A stretch of 64,000 nt of DNA from assembly GCA_905215405.1 (NCBI GenBank), contig CAJMQE010000002.1, forward strand, positions 1 through 64,000. Reading direction: 5' to 3'. Origin of the DNA: an uncultured bacterium. Its GTDB lineage: Bacteria > Bacillota > Clostridia > Lachnospirales > Lachnospiraceae. The notes under the pieces were generated by a model. The model saw only the letters and a list, made by a program, of their open reading frames with translations. It searched no databases and was not told where the DNA came from. Below, piece after piece: positions 24,440-33,204 of this stretch (positions are counted from its first letter, which is position 1; each line of letters opens with the position of its first letter). Made by a program: the position numbers and the translations under genes.

Positions 24440-25759
24440 ATGGGATTAAATGATACACCATCTGCCAACAGAACCCACATCGGGTTCTTTGGTCGTCGGA
24501 ACGCTGGTAAATCCAGTATTGTAAATGCTGTAACCGGACAGGATCTCTCCGTTGTGTCTGATACAAAGGGCACAACGACCGATCCGGTCTACAAATCTAT
24601 GGAACTGCTTCCACTTGGTCCCGTCGTCATTATTGATACCCCTGGTTTCGATGACGAAGGAGAACTGGGCGAGTTACGTGTCAAAAAGACCAGACAGGTA
24701 CTGAACAAATCAGATATTGCCATACTTGTCGTAGATGCGACCTGCGGATTATGTGATACTGACAGACAGCTCATAAGCTTGTTTAATGCAAAGGAATTAC
24801 CTTACATTATCGCTTACAATAAGGCTGATCTTCTTGATACCGTAGCATCAACTGATCATAACACGAACCAGAATACAGACGACCAGCTTACAAAAAGTGC
24901 TGTAGCGTCTGTCCCTGATGCTTCTAGTCAAACAGCTGAAGCTGTTGACAGTAATCGTACTGCCGCAGATACGCACAACACAATTACCGTCAGTGCTGCA
25001 AAAGGGCTGCATATTCATGAATTAAAGGAACTGATCGGTCACCTGGTCCAGGATGAAAGTCAGAACAAACGCCTGGTCGGAGATCTTTTAAAACCAAATG
25101 ATTTTGTCATTCTTGTTACACCAATCGATGAATCTGCTCCAAAGGGAAGAATGATCCTGCCACAGCAACAGGCCATCCGTGATATTCTCGACGCCGATGC
25201 AACAGCTATCGTAGTGAAAGAATTTCAATATCAGGAAACCCTGAAGAACATCGGGAAGAAACCTGCCATGGTCATAACCGACAGTCAGGTCTTTGATAAA
25301 ATTTCAAAGGAAACGCCTGAGTACATTACACTGACTTCTTTTTCCATTCTGATGGCACGCTATAAGGGATTGCTTGCAGACGCTGTCAAAGGTGTTTCCG
25401 CCGTTCGTAACTTACAAGATGGAGATACTGTACTGATAGCAGAAGGATGTACACATCACAGACAGTGCAATGATATCGGAACTGTCAAACTGCCACGCTG
25501 GTTGAAAAAGTTTACTGGAAAAGATCTGAATATCGTAACTGCCAGTGGAACTGAATTTCCTGAGGATCTGTCACCTTATTCACTCATCATACACTGTGGG
25601 GGCTGTATGCTGAATGAACGAGAAGTTCGCTATCGGACAAAATGTGCCAGTGATCAGAATGTTTCAATTACAAATTATGGTGTTTTGATTGCCTATATCA
25701 ATGGGATCTTTGACCGCGGTCTGAGTCTCTTTCCAGCTATAAAAGCACTTTTAAAATAA
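24440..25759 (+). CDS. hydF: [FeFe]-hydrogenase maturation GTPase HydF
   Basis: HydF is the scaffold that carries the [2Fe] precursor and delivers it to HydA. The 439-residue protein has GTPase motifs GRRNAGKSS (P-loop), DTPGFDD and NKAD. The C-terminal FeS site has Cys in EGCTHHRQC and the HCGGC pair, matching the family CxH...HCxxC pattern. Residues from about 135 to 180 form a polar Thr/Asn/Ala-rich insert between NKAD and the SAAKG motif, longer than expected. It follows the lipoprotein gene by 122 bp and is closed by a strong terminator. Confidence 0.94.
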   Translation: MGLNDTPSANRTHIGFFGRRNAGKSSIVNAVTGQDLSVVSDTKGTTTDPVYKSMELLPLGPVVIIDTPGFDDEGELGELRVKKTRQVLNKSDIAILVVDATCGLCDTDRQLISLFNAKELPYIIAYNKADLLDTVASTDHNTNQNTDDQLTKSAVASVPDASSQTAEAVDSNRTAADTHNTITVSAAKGLHIHELKELIGHLVQDESQNKRLVGDLLKPNDFVILVTPIDESAPKGRMILPQQQAIRDILDADATAIVVKEFQYQETLKNIGKKPAMVITDSQVFDKISKETPEYITLTSFSILMARYKGLLADAVKGVSAVRNLQDGDTVLIAEGCTHHRQCNDIGTVKLPRWLKKFTGKDLNIVTASGTEFPEDLSPYSLIIHCGGCMLNEREVRYRTKCASDQNVSITNYGVLIAYINGIFDRGLSLFPAIKALLK

Positions 25760-25820
25760 TATCTGCCAGATCAATACATACGTTGGGGAACAATTTATAT
25801 AGAAAATGACCTGGTAGCAA

Positions 25821-25867
25821 AAAAGACCCGTATAGATTCTGAATCAGATTTCTATACGGGTCTTTTA
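25821..25867. terminator. Bidirectional terminator after hydF
   Basis: AAAAAAGACCCGTATAGA pairs with TCTATACGGGTCTTTT, with T-tracts on both strands. It serves hydF (plus) and the converging small membrane protein gene (minus). Confidence 0.9.
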
Positions 25868-25890
25868 CTATTTAAATACATGTTCCTTTA

Positions 25891-26385
25891 TCAGATCCTG
25901 CTAAGCATAGATCTCACTTGTTGGCAGTTATCCACATCTTCTTCGGAAAAGTGCTTCTTTACCAACATAATCTTTAAAAATCTCCACAAACAAAGTGCTG
26001 CGAGTAAACCAAAGAATACATATACAGCTGCTGTAAAACCAATCCATGTCATAGGCGTGGCAGATCCAATATCTTCACCATAATAATAAAGAGTAATGGT
26101 ATCTCCATCATGTTTACAGGTTCCATCTACAGCGTACTCGTACTTTTTTCCATTTTCAGCTGTATAACTGACATAGGTCTTATTTGCAGTAAACTCTGTT
26201 GTAATTGCATGCCCATTGTACTTCAGCCACAACTCACTGACATTACAGTATACTTCAAAAGCAAAAAGTGCACCGAACAATATAAAAAGTCCCAGCCAGA
26301 TTGCGCCAGCATACCATTTATCAGCCTTCTCTTCATTCTCATCATAATATCCGTCCCGATCAGTCCAGAAATCATCATTTCCCAT
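25891..26385 (-). CDS. DUF3592-like two-helix membrane protein
   Basis: 164 residues: an acidic N-terminus, a membrane segment at about 22-43, an external beta-rich domain of about 70 residues (TTEFTANKTYVSYTAENGKKYEYAVDG, read in parts), a second membrane segment and a charged C-terminus. This layout matches DUF3592 proteins, whose function is not known. AAGGGGGT precedes the ATG at 26385, which is preferred to 26406. It stands alone, converging on hydF. Confidence 0.7.
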   Translation of the reverse strand: MGNDDFWTDRDGYYDENEEKADKWYAGAIWLGLFILFGALFAFEVYCNVSELWLKYNGHAITTEFTANKTYVSYTAENGKKYEYAVDGTCKHDGDTITLYYYGEDIGSATPMTWIGFTAAVYVFFGLLAALCLWRFLKIMLVKKHFSEEDVDNCQQVRSMLSRI

Positions 26386-26556
26386 AACAGTTACCCCCTT
26401 CAACATAGATTGTTCGATTTATGTAGTCCAAATTCCTGTTACGAGCTGTCCTATTAATGAAAATTTTATCAGCTCATTGTCTATTACAAATTATTTCTCT
26501 TCTTTAACCTTAACACCCGTACGACCTGGTGTCAAGGCATTCCAGCCCTGCATTTA

Positions 26557-27846
26557 TTACAATATTTCGCCTTTAATTTTGGTCACATTTTTCTTTACAA
26601 AATTGTTCACAAAAAGGTTGACAACTAGCATAAATATTAAGATCCACGCGGTCGCAATATGCATGTCAAGAACTATGCCGAAAATCACCTGGCCAACGGG
26701 TACGCTCATTGTTGCGATTGCTGTAGAGAACGCACTGACTCTGCCCAGCTGTTCTCTTTGCACCCGACTCTGGGTATAAGAAAGTGTAACCACATTTCCG
26801 ATGCCCAACGCCATCATAATGAGCATTCCTGCTACAGTAAATACAACTGTGACCGTTACGCTCTTCTGACAGACTGCAGCTGCAACTGCCATCACCATAA
26901 TGCCCAGTGCCATTAGATAGTTCCATTTATAGACACCCTGTACCGAAAATCGTTTTGTAAAATGGCTGACCAGAAATGCTCCTATGATCATCCCCGCTGC
27001 CACAACACCCTCAACGATTCCATAGGTTTCTGCCGACACCAGAAATAATGTGCGCAGCACGTAAGGCATCAGAATCGTAAGGATCGGCACTACACAGATA
27101 TTATACAACCCATAGGATTTGATAAATCCAAGTACTTCCCTGCATTCAGATTTTAAATACTGGTAACTGCTCAACATATCCCGAAAAGCGCCTGTTATAG
27201 AAATGCGCTCACGCCCTGCCGTTACAGCCGATTTTTCCATATTTGTTTCTGTCGCTGCTTCGTTCTCGGCTTTTTCTTTATGATCTTCCAGATGAATAAA
27301 GCATTCCATACCTGCTGAAAATGCAAAAGTCAGAGCATTGATAATCGTAATGACCGTAATGCCAAAAAAGCCATATAACATACCAGCAAGCACCGGTCCT
27401 GCCAGATTAGCAATCGATCCGACCTGACTGACCAGACTATTTGCTTTCCGAAGCTCACTTCTTTCTACGATCTCTGGAATCACGGATGTAACTGCAGGCG
27501 TATAGAATGCGCTGATTGCTGCCAGTGCGAACATAACCAGTGCTGTGGCCGGTACGACCAGACCGCCCCTGCCCAAAAACACCATATAAAGTGACAGAAC
27601 TAGGAAACTACAGACATCCAGTGTTATCATAATATTTTTCTTATTGATTCTATCTGCTACTGAACCTGCTATTGGTGCAAACAGAATATAAGGCAGTGTG
27701 GATATCGCCATTACATTAGAAAAAATCACTGCACTGCCTGTCAGTTCAAGCAAGTACAGTGAAAAGCTGAAACGCTGGATCGCGCTTCCGAATATTGACA
27801 GGATCTGCCCCACCAATACAATATTAAAATTTCGATTATTTTTCAT
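26557..27846 (-). CDS. MFS transporter, EntS-like
   Basis: 429 residues with about twelve hydrophobic segments. The cytoplasmic loop after TM2 has ADRINKKNIM, and a long charged central loop of about 50 residues separates the halves. It resembles the MFS branch that includes enterobactin exporter EntS and many multidrug exporters. The start lies within the last codons of the siderophore-type ATPase gene, so it belongs to that operon. A siderophore or toxic-ligand export role is inferred from the operon only. Confidence 0.85.
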   Translation of the reverse strand: MKNNRNFNIVLVGQILSIFGSAIQRFSFSLYLLELTGSAVIFSNVMAISTLPYILFAPIAGSVADRINKKNIMITLDVCSFLVLSLYMVFLGRGGLVVPATALVMFALAAISAFYTPAVTSVIPEIVERSELRKANSLVSQVGSIANLAGPVLAGMLYGFFGITVITIINALTFAFSAGMECFIHLEDHKEKAENEAATETNMEKSAVTAGRERISITGAFRDMLSSYQYLKSECREVLGFIKSYGLYNICVVPILTILMPYVLRTLFLVSAETYGIVEGVVAAGMIIGAFLVSHFTKRFSVQGVYKWNYLMALGIMVMAVAAAVCQKSVTVTVVFTVAGMLIMMALGIGNVVTLSYTQSRVQREQLGRVSAFSTAIATMSVPVGQVIFGIVLDMHIATAWILIFMLVVNLFVNNFVKKNVTKIKGEIL

Positions 27847-28630
27847 CTTCTTCCACCATCTCGTAATCCATACAAATCGGATATTTTCCGTTTTCTGAAA
27901 GTCTTACCTTTGCATCGATTTCATAAAGTATCTTTAAATTCTGTGGTGTGATTACATCCAGTGGACTACCTTCAAATACCTTCTGTCCCTTTTTGATACC
28001 AACCAGATGATCTGCAAATTTAGATGCAAGATTTAGCTCATGTATGACAATTACGATCGTGATTTTTTTCTTCTGATTCAGTTCTTTGAGCAGTTTCAGA
28101 ATTTCTAACTGGTGTGCAAGATCCAGATATGTCGTTGGTTCATCCAGAACCAGAATCTCTGTCTCCTGTGCCAGATTCATCGCGATCCAGACACGCTGGC
28201 GCTGTCCACCTGACAGCTGGCTGACTTCTCTATCTGCAAATTCAAACACGCCGGTCTCTTTCATTGCCCAGTCGATTACTTCCATATCATGCGCATTTAA
28301 CCCGCTCATCGCTTTCTGATACGGATATCTACCATATGCGACCAGTTCCCTGACCAGTATTCCTTCCGGAACAGTTGGATTCTGTGGAAGTACCGCCATT
28401 TTCCTTGCAATTTCTTTAGAGGCCATCTTTTTGATCTGTTGTCCGTTGATCTCAATATCTCCTGACTTCGGTTTCAGGATACGGCCGATGGTCTTTAACA
28501 GTGTGGATTTACCACATCCATTGGAGCCGATAATCATCGTTATTTTACCATTTGGAATATGCAGATCCATCTGAGGGATTATAACTGTCTCATCATATGC
28601 AACCTGCAGTTTTTTTACATCGATACTCAT
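27836..28630 (-). CDS. Siderophore-type ABC importer ATPase (FecE/FepC-like)
   Basis: 264 residues with Walker A GSNGCGKST, Q-loop VLPQNPT, signature LSGGQRQRVWIAM and Walker B ILVLDEPTTYLDLAHQ, followed by VIHELN. The RVWIAM and TTYLD blocks are typical of FepC/FhuC-type iron-siderophore importers. It follows the FecD-like permease by 10 bp and overlaps the MFS gene. Confidence 0.94.
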   Translation of the reverse strand: MSIDVKKLQVAYDETVIIPQMDLHIPNGKITMIIGSNGCGKSTLLKTIGRILKPKSGDIEINGQQIKKMASKEIARKMAVLPQNPTVPEGILVRELVAYGRYPYQKAMSGLNAHDMEVIDWAMKETGVFEFADREVSQLSGGQRQRVWIAMNLAQETEILVLDEPTTYLDLAHQLEILKLLKELNQKKKITIVIVIHELNLASKFADHLVGIKKGQKVFEGSPLDVITPQNLKILYEIDAKVRLSENGKYPICMDYEMVEEDEK

Positions 28631-28640
28631 TCCTTTACAC

Positions 28641-29690
28641 CTACTTTTCTTTCATCATTAAATATATAAAATATGGAACACCCAGCACAGATACTGTAAT
28701 TCCGACCGGTATCTCGATTGGTGAGAACAGATTTCTGGAAATGGCATCTGCAAGAATCAGGATCACTGCACTGATGCAGGCACCAACAGGAATCTGCCAT
28801 TTATGTTTTGTGCCAACAAGTCTTTTTGCCAGCTGTGGTCCAAGTAATCCCAGAAATGCAATATTTCCGGCCACCGCCGTCGCGAGTGCTGCTAGAAGTG
28901 CTGCAATAAAGAAGAAAAATGCAGATTCCTTCTGTACATGAACTCCCAGCCCAGTCGCTACTTCATCTCCAAGCTGCATTACGTCAAGAGTCTTATTTTT
29001 TCGAATTACAAGCAGTAGTAGCACGAACAAAATCGGTGTCAGAATCGCTACATAATCCCAACTGCTTCCCCACAGACTTCCGCTCGTCCATGTCAGGACC
29101 TGATTATAATCACCTTTGGAACTTTTGAGCTGATAAAAAGATATAATCGCATTAATACCAGCATTGATACCGATTCCAACCAGAATCAGTCTGACTGGTG
29201 CAATTCCTTTCTTAAATGCAAGTCCATAGATCAGTGCCGCTGAGAGCATTGCTCCTGCAACCGCTGCCAGTGGAATCAGTAATTTGGTATCCATGGATAA
29301 TGTATTATAATAAGCTGATTTTCTGGACGTAATAAGAAGTACCACAGCAAGTGCTGCACCTGCATTGATTCCGATCATTCCGGGTTCTGCAAGTGGGTTC
29401 TTTGAAACTTTCTGTAAGACACTTCCAGATGTAGAAAGTGCAATAGATACGAGCAATGCGATACAAATTCTTGGCAAGCGAATCTGCATGATAGCCATAT
29501 TTTCTGCTCTTGTACCATTTCCAAGAAGTGTTGCAAAAATTCGTGGCACGCCAATGGTGTATTTGCCCCACATGATTGCGACGATACATACTACTGCCAG
29601 GAGAATCAACGCGATCAGAAACACAAGTTTCTTTTTGACTGATGGCGCCAACTTTGAGCCAGATGTCAATTTTTTCATTGTCTGTTCCAT
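28641..29690 (-). CDS. Siderophore-type ABC importer permease (FecD/FepG-like)
   Basis: 349 residues with about ten membrane segments. RLPRICIALLVSIALSTSG and FLGLLGPQLAKRLVG are the FecCD family blocks; the second contacts the ATPase. The start follows the previous stop codon directly (TAAATG). It is expected to pair with the 29691-30692 permease as a heterodimer. Confidence 0.93.
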   Translation of the reverse strand: MEQTMKKLTSGSKLAPSVKKKLVFLIALILLAVVCIVAIMWGKYTIGVPRIFATLLGNGTRAENMAIMQIRLPRICIALLVSIALSTSGSVLQKVSKNPLAEPGMIGINAGAALAVVLLITSRKSAYYNTLSMDTKLLIPLAAVAGAMLSAALIYGLAFKKGIAPVRLILVGIGINAGINAIISFYQLKSSKGDYNQVLTWTSGSLWGSSWDYVAILTPILFVLLLLVIRKNKTLDVMQLGDEVATGLGVHVQKESAFFFFIAALLAALATAVAGNIAFLGLLGPQLAKRLVGTKHKWQIPVGACISAVILILADAISRNLFSPIEIPVGITVSVLGVPYFIYLMMKEK

Positions 29691-30692
29691 TTACGCTCTC
29701 TCCCTTCTGACCAAAATTAAAAATACAGGAACACCTAAAAATGCTGTAAACAGCCCGATCGGTGTCTCATACGGAATATTTACCATCTTGGCAAGAATAT
29801 CCGCCCATACCAACAGTGCACTTCCCCATACAAATGACAGTGGCATAATTCTGCGGTAATCTGAGCCTGTGATTCGACGGACCACATGCGGTACAATCAG
29901 GCCTACGAATACTATATTTCCCGATACGCTCACGCATCCAGCACAAATGGGAATCAAAAGTACAATGGAAAGGAATCGCAATCTGACCGGATTCACACCC
30001 AGACCAATCGCTACCTCTTCTCCAAGGCTCAAAAGATTGATCTTTCCGCTAAGTCCTACCAGCAGTAATGATGTAATTCCACCAAACAGTAACAGGATCC
30101 GTACATCGCTCCATGTTACATTTCCAAAGCCACCCGCTACCCAAAAAGCCAGTTCCTGAGAACGGTTTCCAAGCAGTGCGACCGTCGATGCAAGGGAGAG
30201 AAAAAATGTACTGAACGCTGTTCCGACAAGTAGTAATCTTGATAATTTCATATTTGCAGGATTCTTCAGACTGAACAGTAAAATCAGTCCACCACTGCAT
30301 AATGCTCCGATCAGTGCTGAGACAGTATTCCCAGCGATACCCCCAATACTGCCGGCTACAGAAGTAATTGCCACCGCCAGTGTCGCACCCTGTGTCATAC
30401 CGATTACAGATGGTTCTGCGACTGGATTTCTTGTGACCCCCTGCATTACGGCACCACCCATGGCCAGCATTCCGCCCACGAGCATCGCACTGATTGCTCT
30501 TGGTAATCTGGAATCTCTGACAAGCATTAGATCCATTTCTTCCCGATAGGAAAATATGCTGTCAAATACGGTCTTAAGTGGTATATTTTTTGCCCCAACA
30601 CAAGTGGCAACGGTTACTCCCGTTGCCACACAAAGAACACCAAGCACCATAAACAATATAAATTTTTTGTTATAGATGATTTGTTTTTTCAT
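29691..30692 (-). CDS. Siderophore-type ABC importer permease (FecC/FepD-like)
   Basis: About 333 residues with roughly ten membrane segments. It has the blocks RLPRAISAMLVGGMLAMGGA and IVFVGLIVPHVVRRITG. The ATG at 30692 (MKKQIIYNKK) begins just before the first membrane segment and is preferred to the longer frame from 30734. It is the second gene of the import operon, after the binding lipoprotein. Confidence 0.93.
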   Translation of the reverse strand: MKKQIIYNKKFILFMVLGVLCVATGVTVATCVGAKNIPLKTVFDSIFSYREEMDLMLVRDSRLPRAISAMLVGGMLAMGGAVMQGVTRNPVAEPSVIGMTQGATLAVAITSVAGSIGGIAGNTVSALIGALCSGGLILLFSLKNPANMKLSRLLLVGTAFSTFFLSLASTVALLGNRSQELAFWVAGGFGNVTWSDVRILLLFGGITSLLLVGLSGKINLLSLGEEVAIGLGVNPVRLRFLSIVLLIPICAGCVSVSGNIVFVGLIVPHVVRRITGSDYRRIMPLSFVWGSALLVWADILAKMVNIPYETPIGLFTAFLGVPVFLILVRRERA

Positions 30693-30803
30693 TTTCTTAT
30701 GCCTTTTTCTATAAGGTGATCGATCACAAGCCACGAAGACTAATTGTCTTCATCTATTGTCCTGCTGATCCTACAAACTGTTACTTTGCTGATTCTAAAA
30801 CTG

Positions 30804-31772
30804 TTATTTTGCTGACTCTAAAAGTCCTTTTACTTCTCCAACGAACTGTTCACGTCCAATTGAGCTGTAACCCATATTGAAATATGGACTTGCAGGAAGT
30901 TCAACTACATGTCCCTGTGCTACTGCAGGAATTGCATTCCAGATACTGCTGTTATAAAGTGCGGCAAGATCATCATCTGTACCAACTGCAAAGATGTAAT
31001 CTGCATCGATTGCTGCAAGACCTTCATAAGTTACAACTGGAAGGCTGATATCTGTCTGTTCTGGCATGCCTTCTGGTTTTGCAAGTTTCATATCCTGATA
31101 TAATACATTTCCTACGCCAGCACCATCAAAGATATAGATATTTCCACCGCTTGCAAGGAATGCAAGATAAGATGCATCTTCGCCGTACTGTGCTTTGATT
31201 TCGTTACCTGCTGCTTCTGCTTTTGCATAATAATCATTTAACCATGCTGTTGCTTCATCTGTCTTATTGAAGATTTTTGCAACGTCCATAATATCTTCTG
31301 TCCAGTCAAGCTGTTTTAACTGAATCATAACAGTTGGTGCAACCTGCTGTAACTGCTCATACATAGATTCCTGTACAGATGAAATGATGATCAGATCTGG
31401 ATTCAGATTTAAAATAGCTTCTACATCCATTGTCTGCTGCATGCTGTAACCAAGGATCTCTGCACCCTGTAACTTATCTTCAAGGTAAACAGGGAATTTT
31501 GTGTAATCATATGCATCTGAGTTCGCTGTACCTACGACTGAGTAGCCAAGAAGGGATAAAATATCACTGTTACCACTGATATCTACAATTCTCTGTGGGT
31601 TTGAAGGAATTTCGACCTCTCCTCTTGCATCTGTAACTGTTACTGTCTGTGGTGCTGTTGTTGTATCCTGTGCTGCATCATTTTTTGCTGTAGATGAACC
31701 ACATGCTGTCATAAGACCCGCGATAGAAAGAGTGGCTGCAACTACGATTGATTTTATAAAATTACGTTTCAT
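30804..31772 (-). CDS. Siderophore-binding lipoprotein (FecB/FhuD-like)
   Basis: 322 residues with a lipoprotein signal (KRNFIKSIVVAATLSIAGLM, then TACG lipobox with Cys24) and a Thr/Ala-rich linker. The two-lobed binding domain has VTDARGEVEIPSNPQRIV, LNLNPDLIIISS and GREQFVGEVKGLL. It is the first gene of the import operon, so it is probably made in excess. The promoter lies under the AraC-type operator at 31830-31875. The iron-siderophore role is inferred from the family and operon. Confidence 0.92.
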   Translation of the reverse strand: MKRNFIKSIVVAATLSIAGLMTACGSSTAKNDAAQDTTTAPQTVTVTDARGEVEIPSNPQRIVDISGNSDILSLLGYSVVGTANSDAYDYTKFPVYLEDKLQGAEILGYSMQQTMDVEAILNLNPDLIIISSVQESMYEQLQQVAPTVMIQLKQLDWTEDIMDVAKIFNKTDEATAWLNDYYAKAEAAGNEIKAQYGEDASYLAFLASGGNIYIFDGAGVGNVLYQDMKLAKPEGMPEQTDISLPVVTYEGLAAIDADYIFAVGTDDDLAALYNSSIWNAIPAVAQGHVVELPASPYFNMGYSSIGREQFVGEVKGLLESAK

Positions 31773-31811
31773 TATGTTCTCACTTTCTGTAAATTCTTTA
31801 TTCTTGTCCCT

Positions 31812-31840
31812 AAAATATGTCGACTGTAAATTAGTTCCAA
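31812..31840 (-). promoter_or_regulatory. Promoter of the siderophore-type import operon
   Basis: TTGGAA (31840-31835) and TATTTT (31817-31812) on the minus strand have 17-bp spacing. The weak hexamers fit a promoter needing an activator, and three direct repeats overlap and extend upstream of the -35. Confidence 0.5.
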
Positions 31841-31890
31841 CTTTTTATAATTAGTTACTACTTTTTTTGATTAGTCTTATCTAACCTCGT
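31830..31890. promoter_or_regulatory. Three 20-bp-spaced direct repeats, AraC-type operator
   Basis: ATTAGT starts at 31830, 31850 and 31870, exactly 20 bp apart, each followed by a T-rich stretch (ATTAGTTCCAACTTTTTATA type). Two-turn spacing of direct repeats overlapping the -35 is the classical arrangement for an AraC-family activator, and an AraC gene is divergently transcribed next to it. Confidence 0.6.
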
Positions 31891-32058
31891 TGAATTATAG
31901 TAAATCAGGTTACATATTGCAATATTGACATCTGTTTTAATTATATTTTCATCGTTTATAAATATTTATATAGAAAAATCTGCATTTATCGCTTATAATC
32001 TGCTTATAGTAATTTATTAATTTCAATGATTAACTATATTGAAAGGAGCACCTATCCA

Positions 32059-33099
32059 ATGAACGTGACGTCAGCCAGACAGTTTCGGTCAGAAGTCCTG
32101 AAAAACCTGCACTTTATCCCCAAAAATGCGACCTATGGTACTCGGTATGAACATACCAATGGTCCACAGCTGGGCGTATTTACTCTTTATGAAAAGCCAG
32201 GATGCTACAATCTCGGAATTGCTGACTATACAATAGAAGAACCATTTAAAATTAGTTTTGACAATCCAAATCATTATATTCGCTTTGGGATTGTCTACCT
32301 CGGAACCACAAGTTTCAAACTACATGGAAAACCTGTCTCCTCCTTCTCTCCGTCCTCATTTTTTGTGCTGGAACAGGCGATCAGTGGGCAACAGGTCTGG
32401 AACCGTGGGCAGCATTACAAAGGAACCGAGATTACAATACATGAAGATTATTTTTGCAAAAAGATTGAAGAAATTACAGGTCAGCCTGTCGATCTATCCA
32501 CGATTCCAGTGAACCGGACTTTTTATTATCTGCCTCTTCCTATGGTACAAATCATTCAGCAACTACAGACACTTTCCACAAAAGAACAGCTGAATCCTGT
32601 TTCCTTTGAAGGAAAGATCCTAGAACTCATGGGCATTCTGTACCAGGAACTACAAACCCCTGACAGCGCATTTTTCCGCCGTGAAAATGATTACGAGACT
32701 CTTGTTGTCGGAGATCGCCAGATACAGCTGACACCCGAAGATATCAGTTGTATCGCAAAGGCGCATGATATTCTGTCCGAAAATTATGCCAATCCGCCAA
32801 CGATCGAGTCACTGAGCGAACAGGTCACTCTCAATACGCAAAAACTAAAAGCTGGGTTTTCCCATATGTATCAGCTGACGATTCGTGAGTACACGACTTC
32901 CCTGAAAATGCAGGCAGCTGCCATCCTTCTATGTACCACATCCATGCATATCCATGACATTGGCTACGAAGTCGGCTATAGTTACCCTGCGAATTTTATC
33001 AAAGCCTTTCGTCAGTTCTTCGGTCAGACGCCATATCAGTACCGCCAAAAGAACCAGCAGAACAGACACTTAAACAATGAATCTCTCATACAACCATAA
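32059..33099 (+). CDS. AraC-family transcriptional regulator
   Basis: 346 residues with an N-terminal ligand-sensing half and a C-terminal pair of helix-turn-helix motifs: NPPTIESLSEQVTLNTQKLK and MHIHDIGYEVGYSYPANFIK, followed by FRQFFGQTPYQYR. It is divergent from the siderophore-type importer operon, so it probably activates that operon when ligand is bound, as other AraC regulators of siderophore uptake do. The ATG at 32059 follows AAAGGAG; 32026 has no ribosome site. Confidence 0.9.
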   Translation: MNVTSARQFRSEVLKNLHFIPKNATYGTRYEHTNGPQLGVFTLYEKPGCYNLGIADYTIEEPFKISFDNPNHYIRFGIVYLGTTSFKLHGKPVSSFSPSSFFVLEQAISGQQVWNRGQHYKGTEITIHEDYFCKKIEEITGQPVDLSTIPVNRTFYYLPLPMVQIIQQLQTLSTKEQLNPVSFEGKILELMGILYQELQTPDSAFFRRENDYETLVVGDRQIQLTPEDISCIAKAHDILSENYANPPTIESLSEQVTLNTQKLKAGFSHMYQLTIREYTTSLKMQAAAILLCTTSMHIHDIGYEVGYSYPANFIKAFRQFFGQTPYQYRQKNQQNRHLNNESLIQP

Positions 33100-33119
33100 T
33101 CTGCATTTTGCAGTAACGT

Positions 33120-33190
33120 ACAAAAAAGTGCTCCCACACAACGATTCTTTCAACTCTACTTTTAATTCGTTGTGAGCTAGCACTTTTTGA
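33120..33190. terminator. Bidirectional terminator between araC-like and yeeE-like genes
   Basis: AAAAAAGTGCT...ACACAACGA pairs with TCGTTGTG...AGCACTTTTT around an AT-rich loop, with T-tracts on both strands. Confidence 0.85.
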
Positions 33191-33204
33191 GATTGCTTGA
33201 CTTC

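Noticed and set aside
26512..26541. Terminator after the MFS gene
   Set aside because: CCTTAACACC/GGTGTCAAGG can pair but there is no T-tract on either strand.
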